From assembly GCA_031291415.1 (NCBI GenBank), contig JARLJB010000225.1:1-41579 (forward strand): a stretch of 41,579 nucleotides of DNA. Reading direction: 5' to 3'. The translations under genes were made by a program, and so were the position numbers. Every line of letters starts with the position of its first letter. The stretch's first letter is position 1. The stretch is from Telmatospirillum sp. GTDB lineage: Bacteria > Pseudomonadota > Alphaproteobacteria > Rhodospirillales > Magnetospirillaceae. The notes under the pieces were generated by a model that saw only the letters and a program-made list of their open reading frames with translations, made no database searches and was not told where the DNA came from. Positions 16,869-24,717 of the stretch are shown piece by piece.

Positions 16869-17614
16869 TTGCCAAGTTCCCCCAGCTTGCTGGCTGTTGC
16901 ACCAAGCAAGTCATCGTAAACCGAAAAGATCCGCGCGCCGGTTTCCGCCTGACGGGAAGCCTTGGTCAGTTCGACCATTTCGGCACCCAGGTCCACATCG
17001 GCAGCGACCAACATTCCCGTATGCAGAACAGCGCCCTCCGCCGACCGATCCGACCGCGTGCGCCCACCGCCGACATGCCCGACCGCCCGTCCGTTCGGAC
17101 CGGCGACGCCCGATGCATCATCGACTTGAAACAGACCGACTTTGCCCACCGCCTGCCCGGCAACCAGAACCGTGCCATCCTTGAGTATTTGAGGCGTCCC
17201 TGACCCGACATTGAGGTCACCGCCACCTTCGGCCTGAAGAATGCGCCCCTGGCCATCGACCAGCATGCCGTCGGCGTCCTGGTGCAACTGGGCAGCGCGT
17301 GACTGGGTATAACCATCAGCCGACCGCAGCAGCAGCGTCGCGCTCGCATCGGTCGCTATATCGAGCGGGTTGCCGGTCGATTTCAGCGCCGCGCCGCCCT
17401 CTGCCACCAACGCCACGACATCAGTCGGCAGCGCCTGCCTCAGATCGAAGATCTGCGAAAAGACCCGCCGCGATCGATAGGCCGGCGTACTCATGTTGGT
17501 CACGTTTTCAGCAGTCACGTCGACACGCCGCTGTGCACCGCCCATCATGATCGCCGCCAATTCCGCCAATCCAGCCAAGTTGCCCCCCGACGCTTCAAAT
17601 GAGGCATCATTCAT
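16865..17614 (-). CDS. flgF: Flagellar rod protein FlgF, first gene of the operon
   Basis: A 249-residue rod-family protein and the promoter-proximal gene of the 13.6-kb leftward unit. It carries RRVDVTAENVTNMSTPAYRS at the N-terminus, GNPLDIATDASATLLLRSAD in the middle and VDLGAEMVELTKASRQAETG at the C-terminus. The sequence is more divergent than its FlgG neighbour. ATG 17614 (MNDASFEASG) is preferred over one 39 bases upstream because that extension is basic and atypical for the family. Confidence 0.82.
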   Translation of the reverse strand: MNDASFEASGGNLAGLAELAAIMMGGAQRRVDVTAENVTNMSTPAYRSRRVFSQIFDLRQALPTDVVALVAEGGAALKSTGNPLDIATDASATLLLRSADGYTQSRAAQLHQDADGMLVDGQGRILQAEGGGDLNVGSGTPQILKDGTVLVAGQAVGKVGLFQVDDASGVAGPNGRAVGHVGGGRTRSDRSAEGAVLHTGMLVAADVDLGAEMVELTKASRQAETGARIFSVYDDLLGATASKLGELGK

Positions 17615-17762
17615 GACCGAGCGGCCTTTGCTGCGCAAGGCGCAAATTGGCAATGAAAAGCCGTTTTTTCAAATATCTTCGAATATTTGCGATGCCTCCA
17701 AAATGGATGTTGGCACGCGCTGTTATCCCCCTTATGCATTCGAGGCTACAGGAGTCGCGGCA
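17615..17762. promoter_or_regulatory. Divergent flgF/flgH promoter region with a palindrome
   Basis: This 148-base gap separates the leftward flgF operon from rightward flgHI. It is AT-richer than its surroundings and contains a perfect inverted repeat, CAAATAT-CTTCGA-ATATTTG (17670-17689), a likely binding site for a regulator acting on both sides. An AGGAG site (17750-17754) lies eight bases before the flgH GTG. TGGCACG occurs at about 17710, but the partner -12 GC of a sigma-54 promoter is missing. Confidence 0.55.
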
Positions 17763-18350
17763 GTGGCCGGAAGATCGTTTCTCAGACTTGCCGCAATCGC
17801 GCTTTTGCTTGCGCTTGGGCAAAAAACCCCTGCTCGAGCGGACAATTTGTACCACTCGGGAATCACCCAGTCGCTGACCAGCGACCGACGGCCGCAGCGT
17901 GTCGGCGACCTTGTTACCGTGGTGATTTCGGAAAGCGCTCAATCCAGCACCAGCCAGCAGAACGCCACAAATCGCTCAACCGCGATTTCGACGGCGGTCA
18001 CCGCAGACACGTCGAATCACAACGCCAGTCTGGGCACCGGCAATGCGTTTGCGGGTTCCGGCGCGATCCAGCGCACAGAGAGCTTTGTCACCCAAATGAC
18101 AGCCCTGATCACCGATGTCCTGCCCAACGGGGATTTCCTGATCGCCGGATCGGAAAAAATGCATATCAATGGCGAAACCACCACGATCGAGGTGCGGGGC
18201 CGGATACGCTCTGCCGATATCAACGGCAGTAACCAGGTCCAATCGAACCGGATTGCCGACGCCCAAGTCAACTACAACGGCAAGGGCTTCGTGTCGCGCA
18301 GTGCCAAGCCGGGCATCATCCAGCGGATCTTTTCGATACTCGGATTATGA
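17763..18350 (+). CDS. flgH: Flagellar L-ring protein FlgH, without lipobox cysteine
   Basis: A 195-residue outer-membrane L-ring protein. I chose GTG 17763 because AGGAG lies eight bases upstream and the protein then opens with a signal peptide (VAGRSFLRLAAIALLLALGQ, then KTPARADN). The family core follows: RPQRVGDLVTVVISESAQSS, then ITDVLPNGDFLIAGSEKMHI and IRSADINGSNQVQSNRIADA, ending YNGKGFVSRSAKPGIIQRIF. Standard FlgH is a lipoprotein with a cysteine right after the signal; none is present here, so anchoring must differ. Confidence 0.92.
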   Translation: MAGRSFLRLAAIALLLALGQKTPARADNLYHSGITQSLTSDRRPQRVGDLVTVVISESAQSSTSQQNATNRSTAISTAVTADTSNHNASLGTGNAFAGSGAIQRTESFVTQMTALITDVLPNGDFLIAGSEKMHINGETTTIEVRGRIRSADINGSNQVQSNRIADAQVNYNGKGFVSRSAKPGIIQRIFSILGL

Positions 18351-19498
18351 TTGTGGCCACACTACGAATGACTTCGAGCTTTTTGTACGCGCTCTTGCTG
18401 GCTGTCACGATCGCGCCCGCTGCGTTCGCCCAGGAAACCCCGATCAAGGCGTTGGGGCGATTCGACGGATGGCGTGACAATGCGCTCGTTGGCTATGGAC
18501 TGGTGACCGGCCTGTCGGGCACTGGCGATTCGCGCAGCAGCAACATAACCCGACAAGCCCTGCGCAACGCCCTCTCAAGGCTCGGCACTACAGTTTCCGC
18601 CGACGACATCAGCAGCCGGAACGTTGCAGTCGTGATGGTCACCGCCGTACTGCCGGCGTCCGCCAATGTCGGCGACCGGATCGACGTCACCGTCTCCTCG
18701 GTAGGCGACGCCAGAAGCATTGCCGGCGGCACTCTGCTCATGACGACCCTGGCCGGTCCCGACCAGCAGGTCTACGCATTGGCCCAAGGCCCGCTGCTTG
18801 TCGGCGGCTACCAATTTGACGCGCAACAGAACGCCGTGCAGCGCAACTTTCCCACAACCGGACGGATCGCACAGGGCGCAAGCGTAGAACAGGCAGTCAA
18901 CGCCCGGATTGCCAATAATCGTGGCGAAGTCACTTTCATCCTTGCTCAACCGGACTTTGCTACCGCGCAGCAAATTGCAACCGCTGTCAACCAGCGGTTT
19001 GGCCCTGGCCACGCGCGGGTCGATAACGCGGACAAAGTGGTGATGACAGGATCCACGGACAATTCCGCGCTCGCCGGCTTCGTCGCCTCGGTGGAAACGA
19101 TCAGCGTGAGGGCCGCGCAACAATATCGCGTGGTGGTCAACGAAAAGACCGGCACTGTTGTTGCCGGCGGTGACATCAAGGTCTCTCCTGTGGTCATTTC
19201 ACAAGGTGACCTTCGCGTGACCATCGAAACGCGCGATGGAGCTTGGGAACCCTACTTTACCACCGCTCTCGATGGTGGAGCACGACATCACGGCGAAGGA
19301 TCCCGGTTGGCAGGATTCAACACGAAGCTGACCGTTGAGGAAGGCAAGGATGATGCCACCATCCAATTGGGCTCCACAACAATCGGCGATTTGGTCCAGG
19401 GCCTCAACGCTCTTCACGTTGGGACACGCCGCTTGATCAGTATTCTGCAGGCGCTCAAAACCGAGGGCGCACTTCACGCCGATCTTATTGTGGAATAA
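18347..19498 (+). CDS. flgI: Flagellar P-ring protein FlgI
   Basis: A 383-residue periplasmic P-ring protein. Its ATG overlaps the flgH stop (ATGA). The signal peptide is MTSSFLYALLLAVTIAPAAF followed by AQ. The family core includes NALVGYGLVTGLSGTGDSRS, the NVAVVMVTAVLPASANVGDR segment, IDVTVSSVGDARSIAGGTLL and, near the end, TIGDLVQGLNALHVGTRRLI. Length is normal. It is the last flagellar gene on this side; the following 168 bases (19499-19666) are AT-rich and hold no gene or convincing terminator that I can see. Confidence 0.97.
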   Translation: MIVATLRMTSSFLYALLLAVTIAPAAFAQETPIKALGRFDGWRDNALVGYGLVTGLSGTGDSRSSNITRQALRNALSRLGTTVSADDISSRNVAVVMVTAVLPASANVGDRIDVTVSSVGDARSIAGGTLLMTTLAGPDQQVYALAQGPLLVGGYQFDAQQNAVQRNFPTTGRIAQGASVEQAVNARIANNRGEVTFILAQPDFATAQQIATAVNQRFGPGHARVDNADKVVMTGSTDNSALAGFVASVETISVRAAQQYRVVVNEKTGTVVAGGDIKVSPVVISQGDLRVTIETRDGAWEPYFTTALDGGARHHGEGSRLAGFNTKLTVEEGKDDATIQLGSTTIGDLVQGLNALHVGTRRLISILQALKTEGALHADLIVE

Positions 19499-19666
19499 GA
19501 ATCCATAACCAATTTTACCGTACTATTCTACAGTATATACCACGACCTTCTCTACAGGCATTATTGATCGCCGAGACGGAACCATTGGCAAGCTTTGTTC
19601 GACAACCAGCCACAGCTTGCCACAAATGCTCCGGCCAATTTCCTCACTTATGCAGCGGACATGCCT

Positions 19667-19885
19667 TTAGGAGATGCAGTCCATGCCAAGGGTTTTGACC
19701 AAGTCATCAACCGAGCACGGTGAAATGCCCAGAGCATAGGCCTTGTGGATTACGGCGCTCATCGCCCGCTCGGCCATCCGGCGCGGTTCCGGAAAGCAAG
19801 AAGCAGTTCCTCTTGCACACCTTAAGGATACGCAGTTCGATGGCCCCAGCACGGGTAGCTGGCGAAGCGCTGCGGCGCGATGCTC
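19667..19885 (-). pseudogene. Remnant of an IS256-family transposase
   Basis: On the minus strand two frames together match the central part of IS256-family transposases. The first reads ATRAGAIELRILKVCKRNCF, comparable to the family's TRAGTVELRIPKLRKGSYFP. After a frameshift near 19802 it continues FPEPRRMAERAMSAVIHKAY, then ALGISPCSVDDLVKTLGMD, comparable to EPRRMAEKALTAVIQEAY and VSTRSVDDLVQAMGM. A stop ends it at 19667, and neither the DDE residues nor terminal repeats are present. It marks the boundary between the flagellar locus and the plasmid-like segment. Confidence 0.75.
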
Positions 19886-20118
19886 ATCTGGCTAGACCAA
19901 ATCAGTTCTCGAAGGCCGCAATCTGGTAAAACGCCGAAGCGCTGGGGGGCCCGGAAAATTGGAAGCCAATCGGGCGGTTGTTGGAAATTCACAGGACTGC
20001 TTCCCGTAAGCAGAGGGGAAAGCATTCCCCCACGTCCGAGCCACTTGTCTCCGCCTCCCCTGTCGAGAGAGGCGGCCTCGCAACGCCCCAGAAGAGTGAG
20101 AGTGCGGACGAGTTTTCC

Positions 20119-20162
20119 GTGACGGGTTGAGTGCCGAGAGAGAGGCTTTCGGCGCCCGTCAT
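20119..20162 (+). promoter_or_regulatory. Structured leader, copy 1, before the DUF932 gene
   Basis: An outer stem GACGGG (20121-20126) with CCCGTC (20155-20160) encloses an inner stem GCCGAGAG (20133-20140) with CTTTCGGC (20146-20153) and the loop AGAGG. The same arrangement recurs before parB at 22299-22342. The TGGAGG ribosome site follows at once, thirteen bases before the ATG. A further hairpin, CCGCCTC/GAGGCGG, lies upstream at 20051-20075 and also has a rough counterpart before parB. Confidence 0.7.
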
Positions 20163-20175
20163 GGAGGTTTTCCCC

Positions 20176-21369
20176 ATGAACATGCAGGTTCAGGACTCGC
20201 GCCGCGATGTGAGCGGCGGCTACAAAGTGGATGTCACGCGCGGCGAACGCGTCGGCCGGGTGTCATCCGAGTGGTTTTCGCGGCCCGATGACGAGAGGTT
20301 CCTTTCTCTTGGCGATCTGGCCAGCGCGGTCCGTGGTCGTTCCGATCGCAGCCGGACGCGCGTCGTGGAAACCGCACAGATTCATGTCGAGGCAAACCGG
20401 AATGATCCTGAGCGCCTGGCCCTTATCTTGCCCGGCACCGAAACACCCGTGGCCCCGACCCACTGGAGCTTCGGCCAGTTGGCAAGCCAGGTCGGAGCAC
20501 CGGCCGCCTATCTGCGCCAATTGCCCGCGCCGTTGGCCGCGATCAATCTGCAATATGGCCTGACATCGCACCGCGCCGAGCAGATCAAGACGCTGGAAAC
20601 CGACAATGGGCGCGTTGAACTGCGCGCTGTCACCGGGCCCGACTATGGGCGCATCTACGACCATGAACTCGTCGAGGCCGTGCAGCGCATCGCCGGCAAC
20701 GGTACAGGCGATACCCGCTGGAAAGTGCCAGGTGTGCTCGACTGGTCGACCGGCATTTATAACCCGCGCGTCGATATCACACGCGACACCACGACGCTCT
20801 ATGCGTCCGATCGCGACGTGTTCCTGTTCCTGGTCGACGACCTCAACCCCATTGAAGCGGGGCGGCTACCCGATGGTTCACCCGACCTCTATTTCCGGGG
20901 CTTCTATTGCTGGAACAGTGAGGTCGGCGCCAAGACGCTGGGCATGGCGAGCTTTTACCTGCGCGCCGTGTGCCAAAACCGCAACTTGTGGGGCGTCGAG
21001 GATTTCGAGGAAATCTCGATCCGCCACAGCAAATATGCCGCCTCGCGTTTTGCCCATGAAGCTGAGCCCGCGCTGCTCAATTTCGCGAACTCGTCGCCCC
21101 TTCCCTTCGTCAACGGCATCAGGGCGGCCCGCGAACGCATTGTCGCCCGCACCGATGAGGATCGCACCGATTTCCTGCGCAAGCGGGGCTTTTCCAAGAC
21201 CGAGACCGGCAAGATCATCGAGACGGTGCTGGCCGAGGAGGGGCAACCGCCCGAATCCATTTTCGATTTCGTTCAGGGCATCACCGCCGTTGCCCGCGAC
21301 AAGCCGCACCAGGATGCGCGTTTGGACATGGAGGCCAAAGCAAAGAAGCTGCTCGATCGCGCCGCTTGA
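20176..21369 (+). CDS. DUF932 domain protein of plasmid/conjugative element type
   Basis: A 397-residue soluble protein of the DUF932 (phage/plasmid-related TIGR03299-like) family, common on sphingomonad plasmids and other mobile elements; its biochemical role is unknown. Recognisable segments are THWSFGQLASQVGAPAAYLR, VTGPDYGRIYDHELVEAVQR, and FRGFYCWNSEVGAKTLGMAS followed by FYLRAVCQNRNLWGVEDFEE. ATG 20176 is chosen because TGGAGG stands just upstream, right after the structured leader; a reading from 20131 would translate the leader itself. The gene appears intact, unlike its neighbours parB, traG and trbE. Confidence 0.88.
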   Translation: MNMQVQDSRRDVSGGYKVDVTRGERVGRVSSEWFSRPDDERFLSLGDLASAVRGRSDRSRTRVVETAQIHVEANRNDPERLALILPGTETPVAPTHWSFGQLASQVGAPAAYLRQLPAPLAAINLQYGLTSHRAEQIKTLETDNGRVELRAVTGPDYGRIYDHELVEAVQRIAGNGTGDTRWKVPGVLDWSTGIYNPRVDITRDTTTLYASDRDVFLFLVDDLNPIEAGRLPDGSPDLYFRGFYCWNSEVGAKTLGMASFYLRAVCQNRNLWGVEDFEEISIRHSKYAASRFAHEAEPALLNFANSSPLPFVNGIRAARERIVARTDEDRTDFLRKRGFSKTETGKIIETVLAEEGQPPESIFDFVQGITAVARDKPHQDARLDMEAKAKKLLDRAA

Positions 21370-21428
21370 AGCGAACGACCGGGGATGCAGGAAATTGCGT
21401 TCCCGGCCCCAGCGGCAATGCGCCCGGT

Positions 21429-21896
21429 TCAGGCTTGCGTTTCCAGCAGACTCGCCAGCCGGGGATGCAACTCGGACCGCAAAGGGTCGACGATCGTCAG
21501 CCCCCGCGTCACGAAGCCATTCTGCATGTCTTCGGACAGCAACAGGCTGCACCCGGCGTCAGCCGCAGCGGTGACAATCAGCGAATCCCAGAATTGCAGC
21601 TTGTGATCGACCACGAGATCAGCGGCGGCCATCACTGTCCGGCTTTCCGCAGCCGATGTGCCGAACGCCTGGCCAAATTCCAGCAGGATCGAGCGCGCAT
21701 CCTCGGCACTGGCTCCGCTGCGCCGGAGCACCACGAAGAGCTCTCCCAGCGTTTGCGCCGGAGCGATAAGGCTTGCGGCAACGCTCAGGCGGGCGATCAC
21801 GTCACGGACCTGATCGATCTTCGCCTCGTCGGCCGCGCTGCGCGAAACACCGGCCAGATAGGCCAGAACATTGGTATCGAGGGCGACGCGGGTCAT
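21429..21896 (-). CDS. PIN-domain toxin (VapC-type RNase)
   Basis: A 155-residue PIN-domain protein, predicted to be a metal-dependent ribonuclease and the toxin of a type II toxin-antitoxin pair. The acidic residues sit in the expected places: ALDTNVLAYLAG (first Asp), TLGELFVVL (Glu), QFWDSLIVTAAADAG (Asp) and LLLSEDMQNG (Glu/Asp). The ATG overlaps the antitoxin stop (ATGA). The pair is inserted on the opposite strand between the DUF932 gene and parB. Confidence 0.9.
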   Translation of the reverse strand: MTRVALDTNVLAYLAGVSRSAADEAKIDQVRDVIARLSVAASLIAPAQTLGELFVVLRRSGASAEDARSILLEFGQAFGTSAAESRTVMAAADLVVDHKLQFWDSLIVTAAADAGCSLLLSEDMQNGFVTRGLTIVDPLRSELHPRLASLLETQA

Positions 21897-22123
21897 TCGT
21901 AAAGATCGTCGCGCGACCAGTTACCGGAATGACGCAAGGGCAGCTTGCCTACGAAAGCCAGAAGTCTGTCGATCGAACGCCCTTCCGCCACGCGATCGAC
22001 GGGCATGACCCGCGCTACCGCTCGCCCGCGCGACATCACGGTGAAGCTCTCCCCTTCCGCGACATCGCGCAGAAGTTCGGAAAAACGCTGATTGGCGTCG
22101 CTGGCGCTTATGGCTCGGTCCAT
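21893..22123 (-). CDS. Phd/YefM-type antitoxin partnering the PIN toxin
   Basis: A 76-residue protein with the Phd/YefM N-terminal DNA-binding pattern (ISASDANQRFSELLRDVAEG, then ESFTVMSRGRAVARVMPVD) and a short C-terminal tail (RHSGNWSRDDLYE) likely to bind the toxin. ATG 22123 is preferred: a longer reading would pass through the operator and the parB leader. It is cotranscribed with, and overlaps, the toxin gene. Confidence 0.88.
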   Translation of the reverse strand: MDRAISASDANQRFSELLRDVAEGESFTVMSRGRAVARVMPVDRVAEGRSIDRLLAFVGKLPLRHSGNWSRDDLYE

Positions 22124-22130
22124 GGGCTCC

Positions 22131-22159
22131 AATCTAGTGGATAACACTAGATCTTGCAA
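22131..22159 (-). promoter_or_regulatory. Promoter and operator of the first toxin-antitoxin pair
   Basis: A perfect palindrome CTAGTG-GATAA-CACTAG (22134-22150) lies 11 bases before the antitoxin ATG. On the minus strand TTGCAA (22159-22154) and TAGATT (22136-22131), 17 bases apart, look like -35 and -10 boxes that overlap the palindrome, so the antitoxin or the complex could repress it. The predicted start of transcription is very near the ATG, so the mRNA may be almost leaderless. Confidence 0.6.
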
Positions 22160-22298
22160 GGACCGGTGCGGCGTTCGACTGTAAACCAACGCCCACGCCA
22201 ATGACCGAGGCCGGCTCTTCCGTTCCGCTCCTCCGCGACCGTCCGGTTTCCCCAGCCCTGTGCCTCCCTTTTCGAGGAAGAGGGCGGCGCTTCGCTTT

Positions 22299-22342
22299 GT
22301 GACGGGATTTCGGCTGAGAGAGAGGCTCTCGGCGCCCGTCGT
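22299..22342 (+). promoter_or_regulatory. Structured leader, copy 2, before the parB fragment
   Basis: The outer stem GACGGG (22301-22306) pairs with CCCGTC (22335-22340) and the inner stem GCTGAGAG (22313-22320) with CTCTCGGC (22326-22333), around the same AGAGG loop as copy 1. Relative to copy 1, two inner-stem positions differ, and both changes keep pairing (C-G to U-G and G-U to G-C). The GGAG site follows a few bases later, before ATG 22355. Confidence 0.7.
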
Positions 22343-22354
22343 GGAGTATGGACC

Positions 22355-22756
22355 ATGGCAAGTGCTGTTCAAAAGGTCGTCCTCGCGTCATCGCGCGACA
22401 TTCCGTTCAATCGCCTGTTACTGAGCCAATCGAACGTCCGGCGTATCAAGGCCGGCGTTTCGATCGAGGAACTGGCCGGAGACATCGCCCGGCGCGGCCT
22501 GCTGCAAGGCCTGAGCGTGCGCGCTGTCGTCGATGCCGACGGCACCGAAACCGGCATGTTCGAAATCCCGGCCGGTGGTCGCCGTTACCGGGCGCTCGAA
22601 CTGCTGGTGAAACAGAAGCGCCTCACCAAGACCGCGCCGGTGCCCTGCATCGTGCGCGAGGGCGGCATCGCTGAGGAAGACAGCCTGGCGGAGAACGTGC
22701 AACGGGCCCCACTCCACCCCCTTGATCAGTTTCGGGCATTTCTGGCGCTTCGGGAT
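22355..22756 (+). pseudogene. parB: 5' fragment of a ParB-like protein gene
   Basis: The first 134 residues are a ParB/Spo0J-type N-terminal domain: IPFNRLLLSQSNVRRIKAGV, IEELAGDIARRGLLQGLSVR, IPAGGRRYRALELLVKQKRL and EEDSLAENVQRAPLHPLDQF. After FLALRD the frame leaves ParB and soon ends at 22828, with about 24 residues read out of frame through traG sequence. Sphingomonad plasmid ParB-like proteins of this kind are several hundred residues long, so most of the gene is deleted. The structured leader and ribosome site in front are intact. Confidence 0.85.
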
Positions 22757-23774
22757 ATTGTCGACGGCCATGTCGTTCCTGGGTCTTTATCGCGATCCCG
22801 TCGTTGCCGAGGTCACACGGCGTTGTGACTGGCAGATCACCGATCTTGTGAACGGGCCGCGTCCCACAACGCTCTACCTCGTCATCCCGCCATCGGACAT
22901 CAACCGCACCAAGCCGCTTATCCGCCTGATCCTCAACCAGATCGGCCGGCGCCTGACCGAGGACCTGCAGGCCAAGGCCGGCAGGCTTCGGCTACTCATG
23001 ATGCTGGACGAGTTTCCGGCGCTCGGGCGGCTCGATTTCTTCGAATCCGCGCTCGCCTTCATGGCCGGCTACGGTCTCAAGAGCTTCCTCATCGCCCAGT
23101 CGCTGAACCAGATCGAAAAGGCCTATGGCCCCAACAATGCCATTCTCGACAACTGCCATGTGCGCGTGAGCTTTGCGACGAACGACGAGCGCACCGCCAA
23201 GCGCGTGTCCGACGCGCTTGGCACGGCGACTGAAATGCGGGCGATGAAGAACTATGCCGGCAGCCGCCTGTCGCCTTGGCTCGGGCACCTGATGGTGTCG
23301 CGCTCGGAAACCGCCCGGCCGCTGCTCACCCCCGGCGAAATCATGCAGCTGCCGCCCGGCGACGAGATTGTCATGGTCGCAGGGCTCGCCCCCATCCGGG
23401 CGAAGAAGGCCCGCTATTACGAGGACGCACGTCTGCACGAACGCCTGTTCCCGCCACCCGAGCTTGCGGCACCAGAATCTCCAGCTGCCGATGACTGGAC
23501 CAGCCTGCCCGTTCCTCCACGCCCGCCAATCGCCAAAAAGAAACCGGCTGAGGCAGCAAGGGATGACGATCCGACCGAATCCGAACGCCGGCGACAACCC
23601 GAACTCAGCCGGACCGTGCCCATCGAAAAGAAGGCGCCAGTGCCCGATGAATTCACATTCGAGACCACGCACGACCAGGATGATGACGCCACCCGCGCCA
23701 AGGAAATGAACCGCATGATGCAGGGCGTTGCCCGGCAGGCCTCGCTCGACCCTGCCGATGGCATGGATCTGTGA
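22755..23774 (+). pseudogene. traG: 3' half of a TraG/VirD4-type coupling protein gene
   Basis: From ILSTAMSFLGLYRDPVVAEV onward this is the C-terminal part of a conjugative coupling protein: Walker B in LLMMLDEFPALGRLDF, SFLIAQSLNQIEKAYGPNNA, then FATNDERTAKRVSDALGTAT and GEIMQLPPGDEIVMVAGLAP. The N-terminal membrane segments and the Walker A half are missing because the sequence joins the parB fragment near 22754. A reading could start at ATG 22722 or 22770, giving up to 350 residues, but it could not hydrolyse ATP. The tail (residues 250-350 of that reading) is Pro/Lys/Asp-rich, as in plasmid TraG. Confidence 0.85.
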
Positions 23775-23781
23775 GGCACCC

Positions 23782-24204
23782 ATGAGCGAATCCACCCGAA
23801 AGCAGCGCTTGTCAGTCTATCTCGATGCCGCCGTCATGAAGCGCCTGGTCGGGCACGCCGCGCGGCGCAGCCTGTCGCGCTCGCTCATCGCGGAGGCGGC
23901 CATCGAGTCTTTCCTGTCTCCCGATACGGCCGAGCGGCAGGAAGCGGCAACCACCAAGCGGCTCGACCAGATCGATCGCCGGATCGCCCGGATGGAGCGC
24001 GACGTGACAATATCGGTCGAGACGCTGGCAATCTTCGTGCGCTTCTGGCTGGCGACCACCCCGGCTCTGCCCGAACCGGCAGCCCAGGCCGCCCGCGCCA
24101 AGGCCGGCGAACGCTACGATAGTTTCGTCGCCGCGCTGGGTCGACGACTTGCCAAGGGGCCGAAGTTTAGTCAGGAAATCAGCGAGGACAGAGGGCCAGA
24201 ATGA
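23782..24204 (+). CDS. Ribbon-helix-helix (CopG-type) protein of the trb region
   Basis: A 140-residue protein with an N-terminal RHH motif (KQRLSVYLDAAVMKRLVGHA, then ARRSLSRSLIAEAAIESFL) followed by a coiled segment and a hydrophobic stretch (VETLAIFVRFWLATTPALP). CopG-like genes commonly lie between traG and trbB in Ti/IncP-type conjugation loci, where they are assumed to regulate transfer. ATG 23782 is eight bases past the traG stop. The gene looks whole. Confidence 0.82.
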   Translation: MSESTRKQRLSVYLDAAVMKRLVGHAARRSLSRSLIAEAAIESFLSPDTAERQEAATTKRLDQIDRRIARMERDVTISVETLAIFVRFWLATTPALPEPAAQAARAKAGERYDSFVAALGRRLAKGPKFSQEISEDRGPE

Positions 24205-24261
24205 CGCTTGCGCTATTGAGAGCCCGAAGCGCAGCAGCATCGAAAGCGCAGGGCAGACACC

Positions 24262-24717
24262 TTAACTCGCCGTTCGCGCAACTTCATCGGGTGAGGAAAC
24301 CGCCACGCCAAACGGCAGGAAATGCTTAATGTTGTCCGTTATCACGATCAGGTTATGCGCCTTGGCGATGCCGGCAATCGCGGCGTCAGCCATCCCGGGA
24401 GCATGGCCGGCGGTAATCGCTGCGGCTTCCAGTTGACCACCGATGGAGGCAGCTGTCGCATCGATCCCCAGAATCTTGTCGTCATAGGTCGCCACAAGCC
24501 CGGCTAGCCAGACCTTGAGGCCGCCTGCTTTGGCCACGGCTCCCCTGTGGTCGAGCAGTGCAATGCCTTTCTCGATTTCATGGATCGTCACAACCGACAG
24601 AAAAATCCGGTCCTCGGCGTCTTTCAGCTCAAGCCATGCGAGAAAGGCCGACGAAGCGCTGGCCCGCGAAGGCGAAAGCATCGAGATGACATTGGTATCG
24701 AGGAGATAGCCGCTCAA
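24262..24717 (-). CDS. PIN-domain toxin (FitB/VapC-type)
   Basis: A 151-residue PIN-domain RNase-type toxin. Catalytic acids are visible in YLLDTNVISMLSP (Asp), SVVTIHEIEKGIALLDHRG (Glu), GMADAAIAGIAKAHNLIVIT (Asp) and TDNIKHF (Asp). The pattern VTIHEIEKGI and the length resemble FitB. Its ATG overlaps the antitoxin stop. The pair has entered, on the opposite strand, between the CopG gene and trbB, which are normally adjacent. Confidence 0.9.
   Translation of the reverse strand: MSGYLLDTNVISMLSPSRASASSAFLAWLELKDAEDRIFLSVVTIHEIEKGIALLDHRGAVAKAGGLKVWLAGLVATYDDKILGIDATAASIGGQLEAAAITAGHAPGMADAAIAGIAKAHNLIVITDNIKHFLPFGVAVSSPDEVARTAS

Noticed and set aside
17700-17726. Sigma-54 promoter for flgH
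   Set aside because: TGGCACG fits the -24 box but the required GC at -12 is absent (GTTA instead).
20131-20175. An upstream start for the DUF932 protein
   Set aside because: It would translate the structured leader, and the TGGAGG site fits ATG 20176.
22355-22828. A short functional ParB variant of 157 residues
   Set aside because: The last 24 residues are out-of-frame traG sequence and the ParB helix-turn-helix is missing.
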